The notes under the pieces: generated by a model
Database searches by the model: none
What the model was told of the DNA's origin: nothing
What the model saw: only the letters and a program-made list of their open reading frames with translations
Shown: one piece after another, positions 15,637-23,182 of the stretch
Layout: each line of letters starts with the position of its first letter
Numbering within the stretch: the stretch's first letter is position 1
Assembly (NCBI GenBank): GCA_003133005.1
Contig: PKZI01000175.1
Coordinates: 490 to 27,176 of the forward strand
DNA length: 26,687 nt
Origin: Acidimicrobiaceae bacterium
GTDB taxonomy: Bacteria; Actinomycetota; Acidimicrobiia; Acidimicrobiales; RAAP-2
Direction of reading: 5' to 3'
Position numbers and translations under genes: made by a program

Positions 15637-18600
15637 TCGATTGACCGGTGGAGCAGGTCAGCCTGCTCAGCGGCGTGGACGAGCCCACTGCCGGTCGCCG
15701 GACTCGCTGATTCTGCGCGGGCCACGTGGCGCACCTTTTGATCGCGATGCTGATGATGCATTTGGAGATGGACGAACGGCCACGCCCCCATGTTTTCGGG
15801 CTCTTCTTGCAGCCAGACGAGTTCGTCGAGCTTCGGATACGTCGAAAGAATCTCTTCGATACGCTCGCTGGGCCACGGGTAGAGCTGTTCAACACGCACG
15901 ATGGCAACTGGCGCGCCAAGTTCGTTGCGCCGAGCAATGGCTTCGTGGGCGATCTTCCCCGAGGCGAGCACAACGCGCGTCACGTTGCTTCGGTCCTCGA
16001 GCGAATCTTCCAACACGGTCTGGAACGAGCCCGACTCGAATTCTTCGAGCCTCGAGCGCGTTTGCACCGCGCGCAGCATCGATTTGGGCGTGAAGACAAT
16101 CAACGGCGTGACGTGCTCGCGCAGTACTTGACTACGAAGCAAGTGGAAGTACTGCGCGGCCGTCGTGGGTTGGGCGACGCGAATGTTATTGCGCGCACTC
16201 AGCGAGAGGAATCGCTCGATGCGCCCGCTCGAGTGCTCGGGTCCTTGTCCCTCGTAGCCGTGCGGCAGCAGCATCGTGAGACTGGCGTGTTGTCCCCACT
16301 TGTCTTCGGCCGCGACGAGGAAGTTGTCGATGATGATCTCCGCACCGTTGACGAAGTCGCCGAACTGCGCCTCCCAAGCGACCAGTGAATTCGTCGATTC
16401 GACTGAGTACCCGTACTCAAATCCAAGTACGGCGTACTCACTGAGAAACGAATCACGCACCGTGAAGAACGCGGTCGTATCCAAGTTCGAAAGCGGTACG
16501 TACTGCTCGCCGGTCTCGTAGTCGATAAGCGCCGCGTGTCGATGCGAGAACGTGCCACGGCGCGAGTCCTGACCCGACAAGCGCACATTGGACCCTCCCT
16601 TTACGAGGGTGCCGAAGGCGAGCGCCTCACCAAGCGCCCAGTCGACCTCGCCTGAGTCGAGCAGTGCTTGACGCTGGACGAATTGACGTTCGAGTTTGGG
16701 GTGGATCGTGAAGCCTTCGGGCGCCGTCATGGTGGCCTTGGCGATCTCGAGCAACGTCGCGCGGTCGACGCCCGTCGCGGGAGCATCGAGGTCCTTGGGT
16801 ATGCCGGCGACAGGCACGCCGTCGAGACTAGGCACGGGCACCGTACGCACTTCGTCCAGAACCGCTTGGAGACGCGCGTTGAACTGGTCGAGTTCCGCTT
16901 CGGCCTGTTCCATGGAAATGTCACCACGACGCACCAACGTCTCGGTGTAACTCTTGCGCACTGAGCGCATTTGATCGATGATCTTATACATCTGGGGCTG
17001 GGTGTAGCTCGGATCGTCGCCCTCGTTGTGACCGTGTCGGCGATAACAGACAATGTCAAGCACCACGTCGCGGTGGAACGTCTCACGGTAGTCGTAGGCG
17101 AGTCGGGCCGCTCGAGCGCAGGCCTCGGGGTCGTCACCGTTCACGTGAAAAATTGGGGCTTGGATCATCTTGGCGACGTCGGTCGGGTAGTAACTCGATC
17201 GCGCGGCTTCAGGGGCGGTCGTGAAACCGACCTGGTTGTTGATCACGATGTGGATCGCGCCACCAATGCGGTAGCCCGAAAGCCGTGACATGTTGAGTGT
17301 TTCGGCGACAACGCCCTGGCCCGCGAAGGACGCGTCACCGTGCAGAAGTACGGCGAGGTACGGGAACTCGTCAGCCATGAGTTCCCACTGCGTACCGTCA
17401 CTTGGGCGAACGAAGAGATCTTGTTTTGCGCGGACAATTCCCTCGACGACCGGACTTACCGCTTCGAGGTGCGAAGGGTTTGACGCCATCGAGACATCAA
17501 TGGTCGCCCCACGTGGATTCTTAAATGTTCCGTGTGAACCCTTGTGGTACTTGACGTCACCGCTTCCTTGCACGCTCTCGGGATCGAGGTTGCCTTCAAA
17601 CTCAGAAAAGATGTCGCTGTAGGACTTGCCGACAATATTCGCGAGCACGTTCAGTCGACCGCGATGCGCCATGCCAATGACGACGCCGCGAAGACCTTCG
17701 TCCGCCGCGACGTCAACGATTGATTGCAAGGCCACAATCGCGGACTCGCCACCCTCGAGACCGAAGCGCTTTTGACCCACGTAGCGCGAGTGCAAGAACT
17801 TCTCGAAGACTTCGGCTTCGTTGAGTGCCTCAAGTACGCGATGCTGCTCGTCGACCGACATAGCTTGCTTCACACCCTCGACGCGCTGTTGAATCCACTT
17901 CTTTTGCTCGAGGTCCATGATGTGGCCGTATTCAATGCCGGTCGTGCGACAGTACGCGTCGCGAAGGATACTGAGGATTTCCTCCAACGTCGCTTCCTGC
18001 TTGCCCGCGAGTCCGTCAACCACGAAGGTTCTTTGGAGGTCCCAGATCGTCAAGCCGTAGGTCGCGAGCTCGAGTTCGGGGTGCAACTTTGGTGGCTCAT
18101 TGGAAAGTGGGTCGAGATGCGCGTTGAGATGACCGCGTACGCGATACGCGTTGATGAGTTCTTGCACCCGAATCTGTTTGAGGATTCTCTCCGAGCTCTC
18201 GTCAACCGCGACGGCGTTGTGGTCCTTTGACCACTGCGCCGGCTCGTAAGGCACGCCAAGCGAAGAAAAAATCTCCTCATAGAACTGGTGCGAACCAGTC
18301 AAGCACTCGGCGACGAACTTTAAGAACAAACCGGACTCGGCACCTTGAATGATGCGGTGGTCATAGGTCGAAGTGAGCGACAGGACTTTTCCAACGCCGA
18401 GTTCCGCCAAAGCTCGTGGGTCCGCGGCTTCGAACCCGGCGGGCCAGTTCAGCGCGCCCACGCCGAAAATTGCGCCCTGGCCCGGCATGAGGCGGGGTAC
18501 GGACTGGACCGTACCGAGGGTGCCGGGATTGGTGAGTGAAACCGTCGCGCCGACGAAATCATCCGCGCCGTAAGCGTTGGAATGGATCTTTCGAATCAGC

Positions 18601-19235
18601 GTTTCGTAGGCAAGCAAAAACTCACGAAAGCTCATCGTGTCCGCGTCGCGAATCACCGGCACCAAGAGTGTCCTCGTGCCGTCGGACTTCTCCACGTCAA
18701 CCGCAAGACCGAGTCCCACGTGTTCGTTACGACGAATACCTGGCGTACCTTTTTCATCAACTGCTTCAACGAACGTTGCGTTGAGCGAAGGGACTTCACG
18801 CAAGGACTTCACGATGGCGAAAGCAATGAAGTGCGTGAAAGAGACCTTCGCGCCACCCGAGCGAGAAAGGGACTCGTTAAGCGCAGTGCGATTGATCTCA
18901 AGCAGGCGTGCCGACACCGTACGCACACTCGTCGCGGTCGGTACCGCGAGGCTGGCGTTCATGTTCGTGACGATGCGTGCCGCGGCACCGCGTAATGGTG
19001 ACGCTTCTTTATCAATCGTGACTTCTGGGGTCTTGGTGGCAACGACCGGCGCGCTCTTCACGCCGACGGTTGGTACCGTGGAGCGCTGATAGTCAGCGAA
19101 GTATTCGCGCCAACTCGACGACACTGAGTTGGGATCGGCAAGAAATCGGTCGTACATATCGTCGACGAGCCACGCGTTAGGCCCAAAAGAGCCCTTTATT
19201 GCGCGTGGCGCAGGGTTGTCTGAGGTCGTAGTCAC
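15633..19235 (-). CDS. kgd: Multifunctional 2-oxoglutarate metabolism enzyme (Kgd/OdhA/SucA)
   Basis: This 1200-residue fused E2-E1 enzyme is close to mycobacterial Kgd and corynebacterial OdhA (about 1220-1230). Residues 15-50 hold the E1o N-terminal helix motif (AWLVDDMYDRFLADP). A short Ala/Pro linker follows. Residues about 95-315 form the E2 acyltransferase core with active-site YDHRIIQG (His293). From about 345 on is the E1 2-oxoglutarate decarboxylase, with GMAHRGRLNVL (521-531), the ThDP/Mg site GDASFAGQG (633-641) and the C-terminal SASPATGS...EQ segment. No lipoyl domain is present, as in the family; a separate AceF-type protein supplies lipoyl groups. It links the TCA cycle through succinyl-CoA or succinic semialdehyde. 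A leaderless-type TAGGCT box lies 6 nt before the GTG start. It is the first gene of a four-gene GTGA-coupled operon. Confidence 0.95.
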   Translation of the reverse strand: MTTTSDNPAPRAIKGSFGPNAWLVDDMYDRFLADPNSVSSSWREYFADYQRSTVPTVGVKSAPVVATKTPEVTIDKEASPLRGAAARIVTNMNASLAVPTATSVRTVSARLLEINRTALNESLSRSGGAKVSFTHFIAFAIVKSLREVPSLNATFVEAVDEKGTPGIRRNEHVGLGLAVDVEKSDGTRTLLVPVIRDADTMSFREFLLAYETLIRKIHSNAYGADDFVGATVSLTNPGTLGTVQSVPRLMPGQGAIFGVGALNWPAGFEAADPRALAELGVGKVLSLTSTYDHRIIQGAESGLFLKFVAECLTGSHQFYEEIFSSLGVPYEPAQWSKDHNAVAVDESSERILKQIRVQELINAYRVRGHLNAHLDPLSNEPPKLHPELELATYGLTIWDLQRTFVVDGLAGKQEATLEEILSILRDAYCRTTGIEYGHIMDLEQKKWIQQRVEGVKQAMSVDEQHRVLEALNEAEVFEKFLHSRYVGQKRFGLEGGESAIVALQSIVDVAADEGLRGVVIGMAHRGRLNVLANIVGKSYSDIFSEFEGNLDPESVQGSGDVKYHKGSHGTFKNPRGATIDVSMASNPSHLEAVSPVVEGIVRAKQDLFVRPSDGTQWELMADEFPYLAVLLHGDASFAGQGVVAETLNMSRLSGYRIGGAIHIVINNQVGFTTAPEAARSSYYPTDVAKMIQAPIFHVNGDDPEACARAARLAYDYRETFHRDVVLDIVCYRRHGHNEGDDPSYTQPQMYKIIDQMRSVRKSYTETLVRRGDISMEQAEAELDQFNARLQAVLDEVRTVPVPSLDGVPVAGIPKDLDAPATGVDRATLLEIAKATMTAPEGFTIHPKLERQFVQRQALLDSGEVDWALGEALAFGTLVKGGSNVRLSGQDSRRGTFSHRHAALIDYETGEQYVPLSNLDTTAFFTVRDSFLSEYAVLGFEYGYSVESTNSLVAWEAQFGDFVNGAEIIIDNFLVAAEDKWGQHASLTMLLPHGYEGQGPEHSSGRIERFLSLSARNNIRVAQPTTAAQYFHLLRSQVLREHVTPLIVFTPKSMLRAVQTRSRLEEFESGSFQTVLEDSLEDRSNVTRVVLASGKIAHEAIARRNELGAPVAIVRVEQLYPWPSERIEEILSTYPKLDELVWLQEEPENMGAWPFVHLQMHHQHRDQKVRHVARAESASPATGSGLVHAAEQADLLHRSIE

Positions 19236-19241
19236 CCCACC

Positions 19242-19247
19242 AGCCTA
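19242..19247 (-). promoter_or_regulatory. -10 box, leaderless promoter of the kgd operon
   Basis: TAGGCT on the minus strand ends 6 nt before the GTG at 19235. The spacer GGTGGG could also act as a weak Shine-Dalgarno sequence if transcription started further up. No clear -35 box is seen. Confidence 0.5.
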
Positions 19248-19270
19248 GGGGCGACCGGCACCCTAAAGGT

Positions 19271-19300
19271 GGGACAATGCCTGAAACGAACGGGTAAGTT
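19271..19300 (+). promoter_or_regulatory. Promoter of the 19307 hydrolase, leaderless type
   Basis: GGGACA (19271-19276) and TAAGTT (19295-19300) are spaced by 18 nt. The -10 box ends 6 nt before the ATG at 19307, so the message likely begins at the start codon. It shares the 71-nt gap with the divergent kgd promoter. Confidence 0.5.
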
Positions 19301-19306
19301 TCCTTC

Positions 19307-20119
19307 ATGAGCTCGGCCCACGACATCCCCACGGGCCTGCATTTCGTCACCGACTCACCGGTCCCAGGTCTCGCCGTTGCCCAACGTCGCGTGAAGGACC
19401 CTCTGGCATGTGTCATTTTCATCCACGGGGCACTCGACCGTGGCGGCTCCTTTGCCCGGGTGGCCCGGCGAATGGAGAATTTCAACGTCCTTACCTACGA
19501 TCGCCGGGGCTATCAGGGCTCGCGCGGACTCGTGCCCTTCGATTTTGATCGCCACGTGGATGACCTGCTTGCCCTCGCCGCCAGGGAATCCTCGAATGGA
19601 CCCGTCGTCTACTTCGGCCATAGTTTTGGCGGAACAATCGCCTTGGGTGCCGCGATCCGCGAACCGGCGCTGGTGAAAGTCGCCATTGCCTACGAGGCAC
19701 CGCTCCCCTGGTTGCTCGAGCGCACGAGCGCACGCCCCAAGTTCTCCCACGACCCGGGCGAAGCGGCCGAGTTGTTCTTCCGCGCAAGGGTCTCTGAAAG
19801 TGCCTGGGAACGACTCAGCGTCATGCAGCGACAGTCGCGGCGCCTCGACGGGCCCGCTTTATTGAACGACCTCTCAATACTTCGAAAAGGATTGGTGCCC
19901 TTCGACCTCGCCGATCTTCGCGTGCCTGCGCTCTACGCACACGGCAACGGCGTCAATGCTCCATATTTTCGCGAACTCGACGCGAAGCTCACTGCTCTGA
20001 ACCCTCTGATTACGACTCGTGAACTCGCGCACGCTGAACATGGCGCCCACCTTTCAATTCCCGATCAACTCGCCCAATTGATTCTCGAGACTTGGCAGCG
20101 CGCGTGCACGTCGGCGTAA
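19307..20119 (+). CDS. Alpha/beta hydrolase
   Basis: This 270-residue hydrolase has HGALDRGGSF (40-49) as oxyanion region, YDRRGYQGS (64-72), nucleophile Ser106 in GHSFGG, and a C-terminal His in AEHGAHLS (His245 or His248). The acid position after strand 7 (AHGNGVNAPYF, 211-221) has no Asp where most relatives carry one, so the acid may be Asp225, may sit after strand 6, or may be altered. It is cytoplasmic with no signal peptide. The substrate is unknown. Its 3' end overlaps the epimerase gene by 16 nt or more, suggesting an operon. The start is fixed by a TAAGTT box 6 nt upstream. Confidence 0.83.
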   Translation: MSSAHDIPTGLHFVTDSPVPGLAVAQRRVKDPLACVIFIHGALDRGGSFARVARRMENFNVLTYDRRGYQGSRGLVPFDFDRHVDDLLALAARESSNGPVVYFGHSFGGTIALGAAIREPALVKVAIAYEAPLPWLLERTSARPKFSHDPGEAAELFFRARVSESAWERLSVMQRQSRRLDGPALLNDLSILRKGLVPFDLADLRVPALYAHGNGVNAPYFRELDAKLTALNPLITTRELAHAEHGAHLSIPDQLAQLILETWQRACTSA

Positions 20120-21012
20120 CGGGAGCTTCAGGATTTATCGGTACGGCACTCGTCGGCGCGCTACAAGAGCGGGGCGACACGGTCACACGCTTCGTCCGTC
20201 CAACGAGTGCGCGATCGGGTCGCGTCGTACGGTGGGATCCCGCACGGGGTCTGGTTGATGACACGGACCTCGCGTCGGTCGGTGGATTTGATGCTGTCGT
20301 GAACCTCGCGGGTACGGGCATCGCGGACCGGAGATGGAGTAGCGCGCGAAAACATCAGATTCTCACCTCGCGCACGTCGTCAACGTCGCTGCTTGTCGAG
20401 GTGCTCAGTCGGTCGCCCCAGTCGACTGGCGTGCTCGCGAGTGGATCCGCCATTGGCTTTTATGGCACGAGGGGCGACGAAATCCTCGACGAGTCCTCAC
20501 GTCAGGGTGAAGGATTCTTGGCGGACGTCTGTGCGCAATGGGAAGCGGCGGGGACAGCACTCGCGCAGCACGGCACCAAGGTCTCTCTCCTTCGCACGGG
20601 CATAGTGATGGACAGTCATGGCGGCTCACTCAAGCGGCAACTGCCCCTATTTCGATTTGGCGTCGGAGGCACCCTCGCCGGAGGACGTCAGTGGCTAAGT
20701 CCCATCGCACTCCATGACGAAGTGCGCGCCATTGTCTGGATAATCGACAAGGGACTCGAGGGACCAGTCAACCTCGTCTGCCCCACTCCATTAACTAACC
20801 GTGAATTTACGAAAGTTCTTGCGCAGGAAATGCATCGACCGGCGCTCTTTGCGGTGCCAAAACTTGGCCTGAATCTGGTGCTCGGGAGCGAACTCACGAG
20901 CGAAGCGGTTGTCGCCTCGCAGCGAGTGCTCCCTACAGCCCTTACGGAAACTGGGTTTTCATTCAACTTTCCTCAAACGACGTCAATCATCGAAGCCGCA
21001 CTTTCTTCTTAA
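20104..21012 (+). CDS. TIGR01777-type NAD(P)-dependent epimerase family protein
   Basis: From the GTG at 20104 the product is 302 residues and begins MHVGVTGASGFIG, as expected for this family; a TTG at 20092 is the alternative. The extended-SDR Rossmann motif GASGFIG spans residues 7-13. Other family signs are the NLAG segment, the SGSAIGFYG active-site region, and the C-terminal GGRQWLSPIALHDEV and GPVNLVCPTPLTNREF stretches typical of SDR39U1/YfcH-like proteins, sometimes mislabelled as SulA-like cell-division inhibitors. The substrate is unknown. It overlaps the hydrolase gene end by 16 nt. The 174-nt gap after it holds the importer promoter. Confidence 0.88.
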   Translation: MHVGVTGASGFIGTALVGALQERGDTVTRFVRPTSARSGRVVRWDPARGLVDDTDLASVGGFDAVVNLAGTGIADRRWSSARKHQILTSRTSSTSLLVEVLSRSPQSTGVLASGSAIGFYGTRGDEILDESSRQGEGFLADVCAQWEAAGTALAQHGTKVSLLRTGIVMDSHGGSLKRQLPLFRFGVGGTLAGGRQWLSPIALHDEVRAIVWIIDKGLEGPVNLVCPTPLTNREFTKVLAQEMHRPALFAVPKLGLNLVLGSELTSEAVVASQRVLPTALTETGFSFNFPQTTSIIEAALSS

Positions 21013-21031
21013 CGTCAGCAAATTTAAACCT

Positions 21032-21057
21032 CGGTTTTCGTTTTGTGACGAAATTCG
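21032..21057 (+). terminator. Weak candidate terminator hairpin
   Basis: Just after the epimerase stop, an imperfect stem (8 of 10 pairs, about 6 contiguous: TTTCGT and ACGAAA) surrounds a TTTGTG loop. No long T-run follows. It may separate the epimerase transcript from the ABC operon. Confidence 0.25.
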
Positions 21058-21084
21058 ACTGAAGTGGTCGCCTTTTCGTTGAAC

Positions 21085-21113
21085 TTGTTTCACCTCATAC
21101 TCACCAGTACAGT
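21085..21113 (+). promoter_or_regulatory. Candidate promoter of the ABC substrate-binding protein
   Basis: TTGTTT (21085-21090) and TACAGT (21108-21113) are separated by 17 nt. Transcription would start near 21120, giving a leader of about 67 nt. The perfect 10-bp palindrome AGTGGCCACT (21111-21120) overlaps the -10 box and start point, a position where a repressor could bind. Confidence 0.4.
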
Positions 21114-21144
21114 GGCCACTAAACCATCTCTAGGGGTGGACAAA

Positions 21145-21162
21145 ATGAAGACAACCATTTAG
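21145..21162 (+). CDS. Five-codon leader ORF (MKTTI) before the binding-protein gene
   Basis: ATG AAG ACA ACC ATT TAG is preceded by a strong Shine-Dalgarno sequence, AGGGGTGG (21132-21139), with 5-nt spacing. That is better than most starts in this window. It ends 24 nt before the binding-protein ATG, inside its presumed 5' leader. It may modulate translation of the next gene. It could also be a chance ORF. Confidence 0.35.
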   Translation: MKTTI

Positions 21163-21170
21163 GTGGTTCA

Positions 21171-21176
21171 GGGAGG
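21171..21176 (+). promoter_or_regulatory. Ribosome binding site deciding the binding-protein start
   Basis: GGGAGG lies 10 nt before the ATG at 21187. The open frame extends to a GTG at 21163, but this site and the signal peptide beginning at 21187 settle the start. Confidence 0.65.
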
Positions 21177-21186
21177 CAATTTCAAC

Positions 21187-23037
21187 ATGCGCTTTAAAAA
21201 TAAGATAAGACTTTTGGCAACGCTCGGTGTCGCAGCCGGTACGTTGACCATTGGCCTCGCAGTGCCAAGTCTTAACGCCGGTGCCAGTTCGTTGCCCGCA
21301 AGTACGGCTTCCAACACCATCACCTTCGCCGAAGGTGCCACGGCGAGTCCTAACTACATATTCCCCTATATGTCGTGTTCATATTTTTCCGTTGACAACA
21401 TCAACCAGTTCCAAGAGATGATGTACCGTCCGGTGTACTGGTTCGGCCTTGGAAAGTCGTCCGCGTACGTGCCCAAGTTGTCCACCGCCGACAAGCCCGT
21501 GTTCTCGAATGGGGACAAGACCATCACGATCACGATGAAGGGTTGGAAGTTCGCCGATGGCCAGACCGTCGACGCTCAGTCGGTCATGTTCTTCTTGAAC
21601 ATGTACAAGGCGGATCCGACGAACTACTGCGGTTACAACAAGGGTTACGGTATTCCAGACCAGGTAAAGAGTGCGTCGGGTTCCGGTAACACGGTGACGA
21701 TCAACTTCACCACGTCGGTGAACCCTGGTTGGATTTTGTACAACTACCTCTCTGAACTCACCCCAATGCCCAACACGTGGGATGTGACCGCACCTGGTAA
21801 GACGTCAACGTGCGCCACCGGTAAGTACGGCGCCGCGTCGACGACCACCGCATGCAAGGCAGTGGAGAAGTACCTCGATGCAGAATCAAGCAAGGAGAGT
21901 ACGTACACGAGTCCTCTATGGACGAGCGGTACCGACGGTCCTTGGAAGCTCGACGCATTCGACAACCTCGGCAACGTCACTTTCATTCCGAACACGTCGT
22001 ACTCGGGCCCAGTGAAGGCACAGAAGGGTATCGACTACGTCAAGGAGTTGGCATTCACGACTGACACCGCTGAGCAGAACGTCCTGCGCGCAGGCACGCT
22101 CGACTTGGGCTACGTTGACCCAACGATCCTGACCTCCAACGCACCTTCACCAGGCAAAGTTGGCGCGAACTGGTCGGCAATTGCGTCGAACTACACCTTG
22201 GTCTCGGGGTCTGACTGGGCATTTAACTACGCTCCGTTCAACTTCAGTCCGAAGGATCCCAAGGCTGCAGAGATTTCCCAGCCGTATATCCGTGAGGCGC
22301 TCCAGATGGCCACCGACCAGCTTGGGATTATCCAAAAGGTTGACAAGGGCTACGGCTTCCCCATCTTCAGCCCACTTCCTCCGAACACGCCTACGGCGGT
22401 CAGCGGACTGAAGGGTTCTGGAGTACCGAACCCCTATCCGTTCAGCCTCTCCGGTGCGAAGAAGTTGCTGACCAGTCATGGTTGGAAGAAGGTTGGCAAC
22501 GTTGACGTGTGTGAGAGCCCAGGTACGGGATCAAGCGACTGTGGTGCTGGAATCGCGAAGGGTGCGAACTTGGACTTCTCCATCGTTTGGGCTTCAGGTT
22601 CGCCGTCACTGGACGACACGTTCAATGCTGAACTTGCCGACTTTGACTCCATTGGCTTCAACTTCACCCACTCAGAGGACACGTTCAACAACGTCATCGC
22701 CGACTGCGAAACTGGCACAAAGTTCCAGATTTGCTCATGGGGTGGCGGCTGGATCTACGCTCCCGACTACTACCCATCGGGTGAGACGCTGTTCGCCCCA
22801 GGTGGCGGATTCAACGTCGGAACGTACTCGAACGCGAAGTTGACGGCTGCAATCAAGACCACGACCTACGGCACCGCGACACTTGGCAAGTACGCCACGC
22901 TCGCCGCCGATCAGCTCCCCGTCTTGTACCAGCCAGAAGCTGCATTCACTGTTGAGGTGAAGAACACCCTCAAGAGCAAGATTGGGTTCACACCGAACCC
23001 GCTGCAGAACTTCATGCCGGAGTACTACCACTTCTAG
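21187..23037 (+). CDS. ABC transporter substrate-binding protein, peptide (SBP_bac_5) family
   Basis: This 616-residue extracytoplasmic binding protein is of the DppA/OppA type. The signal peptide spans residues 1-33 (basic RFKNKIR, hydrophobic 8-27, AGA cleavage site). It has no lipobox Cys, unlike most actinobacterial binding proteins. Typical cluster C features follow: DGQTVDAQSVMFFLN (about 124-138), PWKLDAFDNLGNVTFIPN, REALQMATD (about 369-377) and the DYYPSGETLF region. Eight cysteines (about 64, 148, 209, 223, 442, 452, 507, 516) could make four disulfides. Codons are strongly biased (nearly all Lys AAG, mostly AAC, TTC and TAC), a sign of high expression. The ligand is probably a peptide, but sugars, nickel or opines are possible in this family. 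A strong hairpin follows the stop. Confidence 0.9.
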   Translation: MRFKNKIRLLATLGVAAGTLTIGLAVPSLNAGASSLPASTASNTITFAEGATASPNYIFPYMSCSYFSVDNINQFQEMMYRPVYWFGLGKSSAYVPKLSTADKPVFSNGDKTITITMKGWKFADGQTVDAQSVMFFLNMYKADPTNYCGYNKGYGIPDQVKSASGSGNTVTINFTTSVNPGWILYNYLSELTPMPNTWDVTAPGKTSTCATGKYGAASTTTACKAVEKYLDAESSKESTYTSPLWTSGTDGPWKLDAFDNLGNVTFIPNTSYSGPVKAQKGIDYVKELAFTTDTAEQNVLRAGTLDLGYVDPTILTSNAPSPGKVGANWSAIASNYTLVSGSDWAFNYAPFNFSPKDPKAAEISQPYIREALQMATDQLGIIQKVDKGYGFPIFSPLPPNTPTAVSGLKGSGVPNPYPFSLSGAKKLLTSHGWKKVGNVDVCESPGTGSSDCGAGIAKGANLDFSIVWASGSPSLDDTFNAELADFDSIGFNFTHSEDTFNNVIADCETGTKFQICSWGGGWIYAPDYYPSGETLFAPGGGFNVGTYSNAKLTAAIKTTTYGTATLGKYATLAADQLPVLYQPEAAFTVEVKNTLKSKIGFTPNPLQNFMPEYYHF

Positions 23038-23051
23038 AAGTTCAACAAGAA

Positions 23052-23098
23052 GCAATAGCGAAGGACCCTCCAGTTTGTGGGGGGTCCTTCGCTATTGC
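23052..23098 (+). terminator. Strong hairpin after the binding-protein gene
   Basis: A 20-bp stem (17 perfect pairs, then one G-T and two G-C pairs) closes on the 7-nt loop AGTTTGT. No T-run follows on the plus strand, so it may act as a transcript 3'-end stabiliser or partial terminator that keeps binding-protein mRNA above permease mRNA. Confidence 0.75.
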
Positions 23099-23147
23099 GC
23101 GTCGACGTAAACGCACCGTGAATTCAATCGCACGATCCCCGTAGATC

Positions 23148-23177
23148 TTGGGACGCTGAAATTCACCCTGTTACAAT
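23148..23177 (+). promoter_or_regulatory. Internal promoter of the permease genes, leaderless type
   Basis: TTGGGA (23148-23153) and TACAAT (23172-23177, 5 of 6 matches to TATAAT) are spaced by 18 nt. The -10 box ends 5 nt before the GTG at 23183, which has no Shine-Dalgarno sequence, so the mRNA probably begins at the start codon. Confidence 0.55.
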
Positions 23178-23182
23178 TTGCT

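Noticed and set aside
14656..15741. 361-residue open frame opposite the putative RNase gene
   Set aside because: It is Arg/Leu/Phe-rich low-complexity sequence mirroring the Lys/Ala/Pro repeats of the real gene, with no known motif.
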